Assembly: GCA_944384995.1 (NCBI GenBank)
Contig: CALWVN010000003.1
Location: 62,001 to 126,000 of the forward strand
Reading direction: 5' to 3'
Length of the DNA: 64,000 bases
Origin: an uncultured Clostridia bacterium
GTDB lineage: Bacteria > Bacillota > Clostridia > Oscillospirales > Acutalibacteraceae
The position numbers and the translations under genes are program-made. The notes under the pieces are model-generated. The model did not search any database. It saw only the letters and a list, made by a program, of their open reading frames with translations, and was not told the origin of the DNA. Each line of letters starts with the position of its first letter. Within the stretch, counting starts at the first letter, position 1. Of this stretch, positions 8,126-17,244 are shown in pieces.

Positions 8126-9439
8126 ATGTACAGGCTGATTGACCATAAGGAAGAGATCAACCGTCTGCTGTCGCGCTACGGCGTGAAGTTCGGCATCTAC
8201 AAAAACAACGAATTTCACGAACGGCTGTTCCCGTTTGACCCCATCCCGCGTATTTTGACTAAAAATGAGTTCGCCTTTCTCGAAAAGGGGCTTCGCCAGC
8301 GCGTCCATACGCTCAACCTGTTTCTAAACGACATTTACGGCAAAAAGCAGATCTTAAAAGACGGCGTGCTGCCCGAGGATTTCGTATATCTTTCCAAGGG
8401 CTTTCTGCCGCCGTGCGAAAACATCGCCCCGCCTGAAAGGGTCTACAACCATATTTCGGGCATCGATCTTGTGCAGGGTAAGGATATGGCTTGGTATGTG
8501 CTCGAGGACAATTTGCGTATCCCCTCGGGCGCGTCGTACCCAATGATCGCGCGCGACCTGTGCCGCCGCGCCGCGCCCGATACATTTGAAACGAACGCCG
8601 TGACCGACAACCGTGATTACGGCAAGCTCTTAAAGCGCGTGCTTGACGATGTGAACGTCGGCGGCATCGACGTGATCTTAACCCCCGGACGCTACAACTC
8701 CGCCTTTTTCGAGCACTCCTATCTTGCCGAGCAGACGGGCGCGGTGTTCGCCATGCCGCAGGATCTGTTCGTGGAGGGCAATGTGCTGTATTACAGCGAA
8801 TACTCCGGCGAGCGGCGCCGGGTGGGCACGGTTTACCGCCGCATCTCCGACGAATACATCGACCCCATGACTTTTTTGCCCGATTCGCTTTTGGGCGTGC
8901 CGCATCTCCTGGACGCTTACCGTGCGGGCAATGTCGCGGTCGTTAACGCGCCGGGCAACGGCGTGGCGGACGATAAGGGGATCTATTACTTTGTTCCCGA
9001 GATGATCCGTTACTACCTCGGCGAAGAGCCGATTTTACAAAACGCACCGACGTATCTGCCGTATTATGAAACGGACCGCGCTTATGTGCTCGAACACCTC
9101 GATCGCTTAGTCGTCAAGGATGTGTCCGAAGCGGGCGGCTACGGCGTGGTGTTCGGAAGCGGTCTGACCAAAGACGAACGGCAAAAGCTTGCCGATGCGA
9201 TCCGGGAAAACCCGCGCCGCTTTATCGCGCAGGAGGTCGTAGATTTCCGTGAGCTGACCGTTGCCGAAGCGGGGCAGGTGACGACCCGCAAGGCAGACCT
9301 GCGCGCGTTTGTTTTGTATGGGAAAGAGATCACGGTCTGGAAAAGCGGCCTGACGCGCTATGCGCGTGAGGCAGGCTCGTATGTGGTCAATTCTTCGCAG
9401 GGAGGAGGCTTTAAGGATACATGGGTATTATCTCGATAA
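8126..9439 (+). CDS. Circularly permuted ATP-grasp type 2 protein
   Basis: A 437-residue protein of the DUF404/DUF407 family, recognised as a circularly permuted ATP-grasp. Typical segments include the N-terminal RHTLNLFLNDIYG-like part (RVHTLNLFLNDIYGKKQIL), HISGIDLVQG, WYVLEDNLRIPSGASYP, VVNAPGNGVADDKGIYYFVPEMI and a closing LRAFVLYGKEITVWKSGLTR. ATP-grasp enzymes join a carboxylate to an amine via an acyl-phosphate, and this branch is predicted to make or modify peptides. It overlaps the alpha-E gene by 19 bases and starts a three-gene operon with the transglutaminase-like protein. Substrate unknown. A GGGGAGG site precedes the ATG. Confidence 0.9.
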   Translation: MYRLIDHKEEINRLLSRYGVKFGIYKNNEFHERLFPFDPIPRILTKNEFAFLEKGLRQRVHTLNLFLNDIYGKKQILKDGVLPEDFVYLSKGFLPPCENIAPPERVYNHISGIDLVQGKDMAWYVLEDNLRIPSGASYPMIARDLCRRAAPDTFETNAVTDNRDYGKLLKRVLDDVNVGGIDVILTPGRYNSAFFEHSYLAEQTGAVFAMPQDLFVEGNVLYYSEYSGERRRVGTVYRRISDEYIDPMTFLPDSLLGVPHLLDAYRAGNVAVVNAPGNGVADDKGIYYFVPEMIRYYLGEEPILQNAPTYLPYYETDRAYVLEHLDRLVVKDVSEAGGYGVVFGSGLTKDERQKLADAIRENPRRFIAQEVVDFRELTVAEAGQVTTRKADLRAFVLYGKEITVWKSGLTRYAREAGSYVVNSSQGGGFKDTWVLSR

Positions 9440-10119
9440 AATCCACCGACAATCTGTTCTGGCTTGGGCGGTATGTGGAGCGCGTGTTTACTACGCTTAA
9501 AATGTTTTCCGAATGCTACGACGTGCTCATCGACGTGGATGAAAACGCCTATATCGCTTTCCTGCAAAAGCTCGGCATCCCCAACACCTATGCGTACAAA
9601 GCCGATTTTATCACCAATTTCCTGTTCGATGAGAACAACCCCAATTCGGTGCTGAGCACACTGCTTTGCGCTTACGACAATGCCGTGATGATGCGCAATG
9701 AGATCAGCAGCGAAACCATGTCTTACATCCAGCTTGCGGTCAACGCCATGCAGCGCGGCAAGGAGAGTTCCGCGCCCATGCTCAAGCTCCAGGAGGTCTT
9801 TGACTGTATTTTTGCTTTCTGGGGTTCGGCGGATGACTACGTCGAGTCCGAAACGACGCGCAACATCCTGAAATTCGGCAGGAGCGTGGAACGCCTCGAT
9901 CTGTATACGCGCTTTTCGCAGCCCGCAGCGCTCATCCGCAAGGAATTCAGTATTCTTTTGAACCGCCTTTATAAGGTTGGTGTGGACTGCAACCTTTCCG
10001 CCGTTGATACGCTGATGAAGATCATCCTCGAAAAGGATGACCTCGAAGCGGATAAGACGACCATCCAAACCGAGCTTTCGCGGCTGTTCGTCACAACGCC
10101 GCCCGATTACTACGCATAG
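9421..10119 (+). CDS. Alpha-E domain protein (DUF403)
   Basis: A 232-residue, mostly helical protein with the family's N-terminal hallmark NLFWLGRYVER and later GRSVERLDLYTR. Alpha-E proteins occur either fused to or beside the permuted ATP-grasp and a transglutaminase-like protein. Their biochemical role is not established. The start ATG sits within the 3' end of the ATP-grasp gene (19-base overlap) behind AGGAGG, so translation is probably coupled. The next gene begins 11 bases after its stop. Confidence 0.9.
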   Translation: MGIISIKSTDNLFWLGRYVERVFTTLKMFSECYDVLIDVDENAYIAFLQKLGIPNTYAYKADFITNFLFDENNPNSVLSTLLCAYDNAVMMRNEISSETMSYIQLAVNAMQRGKESSAPMLKLQEVFDCIFAFWGSADDYVESETTRNILKFGRSVERLDLYTRFSQPAALIRKEFSILLNRLYKVGVDCNLSAVDTLMKIILEKDDLEADKTTIQTELSRLFVTTPPDYYA

Positions 10120-10130
10120 GAGAGAGGCTT

Positions 10131-10910
10131 ATGCAGCGCGTGGAGTTTTCCTATTCTATGAAAATCGAATTTTCCGCGCCCGTGGTGCGGCACTGCTTTT
10201 CGCTGCGGTGCCTGCCTTTTAACAACGAATGGCAGCGCATCCGGGAGCTGTTCATCGACGTTTCGCCGCACAATGTATTGACGGAGACCGCCGACGGCTT
10301 CGGCAACCGCATTCTTACAGACCGCATCACCGAGCCGCACACGCTGTTTTCCGTGTATGTCAACGGGATCGCGGAGATCGATCTGTCCGCCGCGGAACCG
10401 GAACCGTTAAACGGCATCTATAAGTACCCGTCGCAGCACACCGCGTGCGGCCCGCTTCTGACGGCGCTCGCCGAAGCGCAGCGCGCCGCCTGTGCCGATA
10501 GATCTCCGACCGAGAAAGCAAAGCTGCTTATGGAGGCGCTGCGCGCACGGTTTTCCTATAAAAGCGGTGTAACACGTGTTGAGACCACCGCCGAAGAAGC
10601 CCTCGAGCTCGGACAGGGCGTTTGTCAGGATTATGCGCATATCCTCATCGCGCTTTGCCGCGCGCTCGGTGTGCCGGCGCGCTATGTGGCAGGCATACAG
10701 GAGGGGACGGGCGAGACGCACGCCTGGGTCGAGATCTATGACAACGGGTACTGGGTCGGCATAGACCCAACCAATCACAAAATGGTGGATGAACGCTACC
10801 TGAAACTCAGCCACGGGCGCGATTTTGCCGACTGCGGTATCAACCGCGGGCTGTTTATCGGCGGCTGTACGCAAAAGCAGACGGTGGAAGCCTCGGTGCG
10901 GGTGCTGTAA
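10131..10910 (+). CDS. Transglutaminase-like cysteine protease/transferase
   Basis: A 259-residue protein with the 'bacterial transglutaminase-like N-terminal' beta region (about 1-90) and a papain-like core. The catalytic triad is intact: Cys165 in GQGVCQDYAHI, His197 in ETHAWVEIY and Asp212 in GIDPTNH. There is no signal peptide, so it is cytoplasmic. In the conserved three-gene set it is expected to process or ligate the peptide bond formed by the ATP-grasp partner, as hydrolase or acyl-transferase. It is the last gene of the operon, closed by the 10941 terminator. GAGAGAGG precedes the ATG. Confidence 0.9.
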   Translation: MQRVEFSYSMKIEFSAPVVRHCFSLRCLPFNNEWQRIRELFIDVSPHNVLTETADGFGNRILTDRITEPHTLFSVYVNGIAEIDLSAAEPEPLNGIYKYPSQHTACGPLLTALAEAQRAACADRSPTEKAKLLMEALRARFSYKSGVTRVETTAEEALELGQGVCQDYAHILIALCRALGVPARYVAGIQEGTGETHAWVEIYDNGYWVGIDPTNHKMVDERYLKLSHGRDFADCGINRGLFIGGCTQKQTVEASVRVL

Positions 10911-10940
10911 ACCAATATAAAGCAAATCCCTTAGGCGGCA

Positions 10941-10973
10941 GACGCCCCGCAGCATCGCTGCGGGGCGTCTTTG
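10941..10973 (+). terminator. Rho-independent terminator
   Basis: A 13-bp perfect stem, GACGCCCCGCAGC paired with GCTGCGGGGCGTC over an ATC loop, then TTTG. It closes the transglutaminase operon and faces the convergent ABC transporter. Confidence 0.8.
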
Positions 10974-10990
10974 TGCCGTTTATACCGTGA

Positions 10991-13504
10991 TCAGAACACG
11001 TTCGATTGGTTTTTCGCAATGCCGGCTTTCACGCTTTCGGGCATATCCTCCGCGTGGACATACATTTTGGAGTAGGTGCCGTCTGCATAACTGAGAATGA
11101 CCACATAATCCGTGGGCTTCAGCGTCGCGCGCAGGGTCGCTTTTGAAACGATGGACTGCATCGTTGCCGCATCCGTGGCCTTATAGATCACAGGCGCTTC
11201 ACTTGCGTCCATATATTCCCATTCACCGGTGAACTCCGCAAAGTGATCTTCGGTGCTGCTCATCCCTGTAAAGGAACAGGCAAAGTCCTCCTGATAAGAG
11301 GTGACATAGTCATCCAGATACGAATCCAGAAACTGCTCCGAGACCTGTGTGCCGTATACGGCGGTCAGTTCCTTATCGGCTGTCAGCGCGCTGCCGTAGC
11401 CCGCGTCGCGCAGCACTTGTAAGGTGTTTGCCATATCCTCGGTGATGAAGAATTCGGGCAGCGCCGCACTCGGCGTTTTGCCGAAGAATTCATTTTCCGA
11501 TACGGTAACGGTTTGGGCGTACATTTCGCCGGGGGAAGCATAAGTGACCGCTGTGGCGCTGTTCGGTTCTTCGTCAAGCCCTTCTTCCGGCAGCAGATCG
11601 AAGCTCAAAAGCCCCAGCGTCTTGCCGTTGTAATGGTTCTCGGGAGTCTGCGCCGAAAGATCGCGGTAGAGCGCGTCTATGAGCGCCGCACGCTGCTCGG
11701 TCGTGAGCGACAGCTTTGTCTGGGTGCTCAACGTGCCGTTGTAAAGGCGAATGTCATCGCTTTCTCGTACCGCACGGATATAGCGGTAGCTTTCAAAGGC
11801 TTCCATTTCGCTGTCCGAGACGATGCTGCCGTTTACGGCGTTGCCCCTTGGAACGGGTACCTTTTCATAGCTGTCCTTAAAGACACGGTCCAGCACGGAC
11901 TGCCGATAATCGGTCTCATCCGCTTTGGTCAATTCGTTAAGGATCTCGTCAGACACGCCATAGTAGTTGCGAAGCACCTCGCTGCCGTCTTTCAGCACAT
12001 ACACGATTTTGATCGACACGGGACGGATGCCGTTATAGTCGTTGTCCGGTACGGTCGGCTGTGTTCTGCCTGCCGCGACGAGCTTTTCGTGGATGCCGCG
12101 GACAAAGTCGATGTCCTTTGCCGTCTCATATTTGCCGACGGGCAGGGTGTTCGGGGAATCGAAGCCGCTGAACGAGAACGAAAATGCATCCGCCTTGGAC
12201 GTATCGGAATAATCGGTCTGTACGGCTGTGATTTTCGCGTAACTGACTTCGTCGGTCGCCGGGATCTTGTTGGCAGCACCGAAATAGCCCGTCGCGAAGA
12301 ACACGAAGATCAGTGCGGTTATGCACAGCTGGATGGGCAGCGCCACAAGCGATTTCGCAAACAGCCGCAGGTTGCGCAAAAGCATAAGGTATAAAAGCGC
12401 AAACAATACCGCAAATACGACCGCCCCTACGATCAGGGCAAACGCCATGCCGTTGTTTTCCAAAGCGGAATACGCGGTTACAAAGCCGAAGAAGGCGACA
12501 AGGAACGTACCAATGAAATTAAGCGCCTTGTTTTTGCCGATGAAGCCGCCGATCTCCGCCTTGCGGCACTTGTAGGCGAACATCCCGCCGACGAACAGCA
12601 CTGCTGTCGCCGCAAGCCACAGGCAGACGGGCAGGAAATTCGGCGCGACCCAATCCATGAGCTCGCCGTTATTCACATTCATGACCTGCCCTTTTTGGTT
12701 GGCGCAGGTGTAAGTGTAAATGCCGTCCGAGAAAAAGCGCAGCGGATTGACTATGCCGAAAGAACGCGCAAGGCTCTGGGTCGTGTCCAGCCCGTTATAA
12801 CTGTAAAGGCTGTCAAAATTGCTGCCCAGCGGCGTGCCGAGCACCAGCGTTTTGATGAGTTTCTCTAACGAGCTGAACAGGATCTCAGGCGTAAGCAGCA
12901 AAATGCCGGAGAACAGCACGCCCTCAAATGCCGTGCCGACGGTGGTGAACACCAGCGCCGTGAGGGTATAGGAAAATGCCGATACGGCGAACAGCCCCAA
13001 AAGCAGATAGAAAAACGCCGTGATCATATATTTGTTTACACCGAGCACTGCGATGTTTGCAATGAGAGACACTACCAGCGGCAGCGCAACGGATACGGCA
13101 ATGAGCGTAAGCCCCGAAAGGTATTTCGCCGAAAAGAGCTTAGTGCGCTTAATACCGAGGCTGTAATACACGTTGACCGTTTTCTTGCCTGTAATGAAGC
13201 GGAAGGTCACAATGCCGAACAGCAGGCCGAGCCCTAAAAGCCCTACAATAATAAAGTAACGAAAGATGCCCATCATTTCCGAGGACGGCCCCAAAAGGAA
13301 GCTGTAAAGCTCCTTATAGTTGATCGTGCTGACTTCCCCGGTCTCAAAGTTCGTCGAAGTCGTATCGCGGAAAGTCATAATGGGCATTATGCAGTAAAAC
13401 AGCGATAAAAACGCCGCCTGCAATACGCCGAACAGCGCATTGTCTCGCAAGCCCGTTCGGTAGGCAAAGCCGAAGTTATTTTGAAAAGATTTGGGCGAAG
13501 TCAT
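10991..13504 (-). CDS. Large ABC transporter permease (ABC-2-like)
   Basis: An 837-residue membrane protein. About eight to ten N-terminal helices (residues ~20-400, including YFIIVGLLGLGLLFGIVTF and VALPLVVSLIANIAVLGV) precede a long extracytoplasmic C-terminal region that repeatedly uses short strands and conserved Tyr residues and ends MPESVKAGIAKNQ. The start MTSPKSFQNN is preceded by GGAGGG; it overlaps the ATPase stop by 29 bases, so the two are co-translated. It likely forms one transporter with that ATPase. The substrate is not evident: peptide, antibiotic-resistance or lipid-type export all fit this kind of pair. Confidence 0.8.
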   Translation of the reverse strand: MTSPKSFQNNFGFAYRTGLRDNALFGVLQAAFLSLFYCIMPIMTFRDTTSTNFETGEVSTINYKELYSFLLGPSSEMMGIFRYFIIVGLLGLGLLFGIVTFRFITGKKTVNVYYSLGIKRTKLFSAKYLSGLTLIAVSVALPLVVSLIANIAVLGVNKYMITAFFYLLLGLFAVSAFSYTLTALVFTTVGTAFEGVLFSGILLLTPEILFSSLEKLIKTLVLGTPLGSNFDSLYSYNGLDTTQSLARSFGIVNPLRFFSDGIYTYTCANQKGQVMNVNNGELMDWVAPNFLPVCLWLAATAVLFVGGMFAYKCRKAEIGGFIGKNKALNFIGTFLVAFFGFVTAYSALENNGMAFALIVGAVVFAVLFALLYLMLLRNLRLFAKSLVALPIQLCITALIFVFFATGYFGAANKIPATDEVSYAKITAVQTDYSDTSKADAFSFSFSGFDSPNTLPVGKYETAKDIDFVRGIHEKLVAAGRTQPTVPDNDYNGIRPVSIKIVYVLKDGSEVLRNYYGVSDEILNELTKADETDYRQSVLDRVFKDSYEKVPVPRGNAVNGSIVSDSEMEAFESYRYIRAVRESDDIRLYNGTLSTQTKLSLTTEQRAALIDALYRDLSAQTPENHYNGKTLGLLSFDLLPEEGLDEEPNSATAVTYASPGEMYAQTVTVSENEFFGKTPSAALPEFFITEDMANTLQVLRDAGYGSALTADKELTAVYGTQVSEQFLDSYLDDYVTSYQEDFACSFTGMSSTEDHFAEFTGEWEYMDASEAPVIYKATDAATMQSIVSKATLRATLKPTDYVVILSYADGTYSKMYVHAEDMPESVKAGIAKNQSNVF

Positions 13505-14384
13505 AATCCGTTCCCTCCATTTCATCCAAGAATACTTCCTCCAAGCTCAGCGGCAGCGATTCAATCATCGCAGGGGAGAGTGCGCGCAGCTTTTCCGAAA
13601 CGGCTTCCTCGTTGCCTTTGACGGTGATGGTCAGGATCTTACCGTCGGGTTTGAAGGATTTTACATCAATGCCTGCCGCGCGCAGTTGTTCTTCGGTTAT
13701 GTCTTCCTTGAATACCAAACGGAATTTGGCGCGGTTTTCGCTCAGATCCGAAATGGAAGCGTCCAGCACCAGCTTTTTGCCGTTGATGAGCCCGAAGTGG
13801 TCGCAAAGTCCCTCCAGCTCGTGCAGATCGTGGGAAGAAACGATGACCGAAGCGTTGCGCTCCTCCATATATTCGTGGATCAGATTTTTGATGAGCGCGC
13901 GCTTGGCGGGGTCAAGTCCGTCAAAGGTCTCGTCAAACAGGATGAAATCGGGCTGTGTGGCAAAGCCTAAAACGATCTCCGCCTGCCGCTGCATGCCTTT
14001 GGAAAACCCGTTGATGCGCGCTTTGGTGTCCAGCCCGAACACCTCGGCGAGCTTGTGGAACGTTTCAAAGCTGAAGTCGGGATAATACCCGTTGTAAAAC
14101 TTCGCCATCTTTTCCATACTCGCATACGGGCGGAAATAGATGTCGTCGGGCACATAGAACATGTGCTGCTTCATGCGCTCGTTGTCAAATGCGTCCTCAC
14201 CGTCTAAGAGCACGCGCCCGCCGTCCGCCTTATACACGCCGGTAATGGTTTTTAAAAGCGTGGTTTTGCCCGCGCCGTTGTAGCCGATCAGCCCGTAAAG
14301 CGAGCCGTCGCCGACGGTAAAGCGGATGTCGCTGATCGCAGTGAAGTCGCCGAACTTTTTGGTCACGCCTTGTACTTCGATCAT
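13476..14384 (-). CDS. ABC transporter ATP-binding protein
   Basis: A 302-residue nucleotide-binding subunit. Walker A is GYNGAGKTTLL; the signature region is NGFSKGMQRQAEIVLG, an FSKGM variant usual in ABC-2-type drug and YtrB/BcrA-like subunits. Walker B is FILFDETFDGLD and the switch histidine lies in VIVSSHDLHEL. A C-terminal ~80-residue regulatory extension follows. AGGAGG precedes the ATG. It is first in a two-gene unit with the permease at 10991 and powers its transport. It lies downstream of, but is separated by a terminator from, mtaB. Confidence 0.92.
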   Translation of the reverse strand: MIEVQGVTKKFGDFTAISDIRFTVGDGSLYGLIGYNGAGKTTLLKTITGVYKADGGRVLLDGEDAFDNERMKQHMFYVPDDIYFRPYASMEKMAKFYNGYYPDFSFETFHKLAEVFGLDTKARINGFSKGMQRQAEIVLGFATQPDFILFDETFDGLDPAKRALIKNLIHEYMEERNASVIVSSHDLHELEGLCDHFGLINGKKLVLDASISDLSENRAKFRLVFKEDITEEQLRAAGIDVKSFKPDGKILTITVKGNEEAVSEKLRALSPAMIESLPLSLEEVFLDEMEGTDYDFAQIFSK

Positions 14385-14473
14385 AGAATAACCTCCTTAT
14401 TAGCTTCGGAAAAGGAACCGTACCGTTCCTTTTGCTGCCCTTATGCTACCACGCGCTGCCGGGCAGGTCAACG

Positions 14474-14518
14474 AAAGACGCCGTATTGTTAGGAACCTGT
14501 AACAATACGGCGTCTTTT
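14474..14518. terminator. Bidirectional Rho-independent terminator
   Basis: An 18-bp stem, AAAGACGCCGTATTGTTA paired with TAACAATACGGCGTCTTT, around an 8-base loop. It ends the minus-strand mtaB transcript ahead of the ABC operon. Confidence 0.85.
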
Positions 14519-14557
14519 CACGTTCAAAATTAACTTTTTCGTAAGAAATCAAAAGAT

Positions 14558-15853
14558 TTATTGCGAAACAAGCTCGCCCTCGGCGCAGTCCGCGTCGACC
14601 CCTGTAATATGTACATGCACAAGCTTGCCCGCGGCATCTTCGCCGCCTGTAAAGCGCACCGGCGTGTAGTTTGCGGTGTAGCCGAAAAACCGCCCGCCGC
14701 ACTCGCGGCTCTCGCAGAGCACCTCGACCGTTTTGCCGACCTGCCGGTGCAAAAAGCCTTGCCGCAGTTCTTCAGCCGTGTTCAGCAGCAGCGCAGCGCG
14801 GTGCTCTTTTTCGGCTTTTTCGATCTGGTCGGGAAACTGTGCAGCGCGCGTGCCGGGCCGCACGGAGTAGGGGAAGACATGGATCTTTTCAAAGCCGATG
14901 CGTTTTGCGAACGTCACGCTTTCTGAAAAATCCGTTTCCGTTTCGCCGGGGAACCCTACCATCATGTCGGTCGTCAAGGTGCAGTCGGGGAAAGCGGCGC
15001 GCAGCTTTTCGCAAAGCGCGGCGTATTCTGCGGCGGTGTAGTGCCGGTTCATGTGCCGGAGCGTGCGGTCGCACCCGCTTTGCAGGGAAATGTGAAACTG
15101 CCCGCAAAGCTTCGGGATCTTTGCCATGCGTTCGATCAAGTCGCCCGTGATATGGTCGGGTTCCAAAGAGCCCAGCCGCACGCGGGCGATTTCTTCGGGG
15201 GCGCAGGCGGCTTCGATCGCGTCGGCAAAGCTTTCACCGCTGTCCTTGCCGTAGGCAGAAAGGTTGATGCCCACGAGCACCAGCTCCCGATAACCCGATC
15301 TTGCAAGCGCTTCGCTTTCCTGTCGGATAACTTCAATGGGCTTCGAACGCACCCTGCCGCGCGCGGTGGGGATGATGCAGTAGGCACAAAAACGGTCACA
15401 GCCGTCCTCGATCTTCAAATTGGCACGCGTGCGCTCGGAGACTTTTGTGATCGGCTCTCCGCAAAACGGTTCACCGGTGCGGTGCGGAAGAATGCAGATC
15501 TGCCTTGTGCGGGTTTGCAGATAGGTTTTTAAAAGCGGCACAAGCTGTGTGTTCGTGCGGTTGCCGAGCACAATGTCCGCTTGTGTGAGCATTTCCGCCT
15601 TTTCAGGGAACGCCTGCGGCATACAGCCCGTGAGCACCACGGTACTTTCGGGAAAATTACGCTTGAGCTTTCGGACGAGCTGGCGCGTTTTGCGGTCGCT
15701 CTCGGCGGTCACGGTGCAGGAATTGACCACGAAAACATCCGCCTGCTTATCGTTCGTCGTCACCGAAAAGCCCTCGCGCTCAAGTGCCTGTGTGATCTCT
15801 TCGGTTTCATATTGATTGACCTTGCAGCCAAGTGTATACAGCTTTATGTTCAT
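14558..15853 (-). CDS. mtaB: tRNA t6A37 methylthiotransferase MtaB
   Basis: 431 residues with the complete three-domain methylthiotransferase layout. The N-terminal MTTase domain (1-125) has the diagnostic TLGCKVNQYE, plus NSCTVT and TGCMPQ supplying the three cysteines for the auxiliary 4Fe-4S cluster. The radical-SAM domain has CDRFCAYCIIP, binding the S-adenosylmethionine cluster. A C-terminal TRAM domain (about 370-430) binds tRNA. It adds the methylthio group to N6-threonylcarbamoyladenosine at position 37 of ANN-decoding tRNAs. The GCKVNQYE motif separates it from MiaB and RimO. Confidence 0.95.
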   Translation of the reverse strand: MNIKLYTLGCKVNQYETEEITQALEREGFSVTTNDKQADVFVVNSCTVTAESDRKTRQLVRKLKRNFPESTVVLTGCMPQAFPEKAEMLTQADIVLGNRTNTQLVPLLKTYLQTRTRQICILPHRTGEPFCGEPITKVSERTRANLKIEDGCDRFCAYCIIPTARGRVRSKPIEVIRQESEALARSGYRELVLVGINLSAYGKDSGESFADAIEAACAPEEIARVRLGSLEPDHITGDLIERMAKIPKLCGQFHISLQSGCDRTLRHMNRHYTAAEYAALCEKLRAAFPDCTLTTDMMVGFPGETETDFSESVTFAKRIGFEKIHVFPYSVRPGTRAAQFPDQIEKAEKEHRAALLLNTAEELRQGFLHRQVGKTVEVLCESRECGGRFFGYTANYTPVRFTGGEDAAGKLVHVHITGVDADCAEGELVSQ

Positions 15854-15930
15854 TTGGTTTCCTCTGTGATTTCCTGCAATTTACCTGTATAGCCTTGGCA
15901 GCCGGCGGCAAAGCTATATGCGGTGATGAG

Positions 15931-16323
15931 ATGAAACGGATCCGGGAATTCTTTTGCGTCTATTCGTTCGGCGCCGTCGTGTATTGTTTGATCGAGGTCC
16001 TGTTCCGCGGCTTTACGCATTGGAGCATGGGATTAACAGGCGGCGCGGCACTTTTAGGAATCTACTGTGTCAACGAAAAATACAAGCATGCCTCCATATT
16101 TAAGCGGTGCTTGATGGGCTGCGGTATCATTACGGTGCTGGAGCTTTTGGTCGGTCTGCTTGTCAACAAGCTGTTTCGCTGGCATGTGTGGGACTACAGC
16201 GCCCGTCCGTTCAATTTGTTCGGGCAGATCTGCCCGCTTTTTTCGCTGTGCTGGTTTTTGCTGTCCTTTCCTGCGTGTATGCTGTGCAAGCTTTTGAAAA
16301 AGCAATTTGGCTTCACGCGGTAG
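15931..16323 (+). CDS. CmpB-like membrane protein (putative ABC permease family)
   Basis: 130 residues, about four membrane helices. The pattern GLTGGAALLGIYCVN followed by WHVWDYSARPFNLFGQICPLFSLCW matches the ABC_trans_CmpB family, very common in Clostridia and of unproven function despite its 'permease' label. The start MKRIREFF (ATG 15931) is chosen because upstream codons run into the mtaB promoter region. It is divergent from mtaB and convergent with the esterase, whose stop is only 2 bases away. Confidence 0.75.
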   Translation: MKRIREFFCVYSFGAVVYCLIEVLFRGFTHWSMGLTGGAALLGIYCVNEKYKHASIFKRCLMGCGIITVLELLVGLLVNKLFRWHVWDYSARPFNLFGQICPLFSLCWFLLSFPACMLCKLLKKQFGFTR

Positions 16324-16325
16324 CG

Positions 16326-17108
16326 TTATGCTTTTCCCATGCTGTGCTGTAAAAACGAGAACGCTTGATCGAGCCACCCTTCGGCGTCTTTTCCCTCGGC
16401 TAAACCGATACCGTGCCCGCCTGTGGGGTACAAATGCAGTTCATGGGGAACGCCGTATTGTTCGAGCGCGTCAGCAAGCATTTGGCTGTTGCGGTAGTCC
16501 ACGGAGGCGTCGTCCTTATTGTGCCACAAAAAGGTGGGCGGGTATTCGGCGGAAACAAGCTGCTCGACAGATGCCGCCGCCTGCTCCTTTTTACCCGAAA
16601 ACAACCCCAAAAGCCGCCGGCGCGAAAGCGCATGCGTGAGCTTCCCCATAGTGATCACGGGGTAAGAAAGCACCAGCGCAGCGGGACGCAGAGGATAGTC
16701 CTCTCCCTCGTATTTGCGTGCAAACAGCTTGTACTGTGCGCCGAAATATGCCGCCAAATGCCCGCCTGCGGAAGAACCGAGTAGTGCGATCCTGTTTTCT
16801 TCTACGCCGAACTCGTCCGTGCGGCTTTGCAAAAACTGCATCGCACGGGCAACATCGAGCATGGGGGCAGGGTAGCGTGCGGCGGCGCCGACGCGATACC
16901 ACAGCACAAAGGCGTTATAGCCGCGCGCTTGCAGCGACTCGGCAATAGGCTTCCCCTCGTTTGAGTCGGAGATCATATTATACGCCCCGCCGGGCAGGAT
17001 CAGCACGGACGGCGCGCTTTTCCCAACGGTATAGGCGTCCAAACACACCTTTTTCCGAGCAGGTTCTGCACGGCATTCGATTTTGTCATACAAATTATAG
17101 GTCTGCAA
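16326..17108 (-). CDS. Alpha/beta hydrolase (esterase, BD-FAE/lipase-like)
   Basis: A 260-residue cytoplasmic hydrolase. The oxyanion segment LPGGAYNMIS, nucleophile elbow LLGSSAGGHLA, acid in DDASVDYRNS and histidine in PTGGHGIGLAEG give a full Ser-Asp-His triad typical of acetyl-xylan esterase/HSL-like enzymes. The start is set at TTG 17108, behind AAGGAGG (11-base gap), because a consensus promoter lies at 17151-17179 and the ATG at 17186 would be upstream of it. The natural ester substrate is unknown; acetylated oligosaccharides are a reasonable guess. Confidence 0.8.
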   Translation of the reverse strand: MQTYNLYDKIECRAEPARKKVCLDAYTVGKSAPSVLILPGGAYNMISDSNEGKPIAESLQARGYNAFVLWYRVGAAARYPAPMLDVARAMQFLQSRTDEFGVEENRIALLGSSAGGHLAAYFGAQYKLFARKYEGEDYPLRPAALVLSYPVITMGKLTHALSRRRLLGLFSGKKEQAAASVEQLVSAEYPPTFLWHNKDDASVDYRNSQMLADALEQYGVPHELHLYPTGGHGIGLAEGKDAEGWLDQAFSFLQHSMGKA

Positions 17109-17150
17109 AGCGGTATCTGCCTCCTTATCTTTTGCAAAACGTACAGCGGT

Positions 17151-17179
17151 ATCATAGCACAAAATATGAAAAACAACAA
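17151..17179 (-). promoter_or_regulatory. Predicted promoter of the esterase gene
   Basis: Minus strand: TTGTTG (17174-17179), a 17-base spacer and TATGAT (17151-17156). It decides the start of the esterase, since the first in-frame ATG of the open frame lies upstream of the expected transcript start. Confidence 0.7.
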
Positions 17180-17193
17180 GGCGCACAAGAGAA

Positions 17194-17231
17194 AAGCCGT
17201 GCGGGGTTCAAAACAGAGCCCTGCACGGCTT
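17194..17231 (-). terminator. Rho-independent terminator of the adaptor-permease operon
   Basis: A stem AAGCCGTGC(A/G)GGG..TC with a 6-base loop, followed on the minus strand by TTTTCTCTT. It lies 14 bases after the permease stop. Confidence 0.8.
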
Positions 17232-17244
17232 GATTCAATTGTCT

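Noticed and set aside
16326-17186. ATG start at 17186 for the esterase
   Set aside because: A consensus promoter (17151-17179) lies downstream of it; TTG 17108 behind AAGGAGG fits better.
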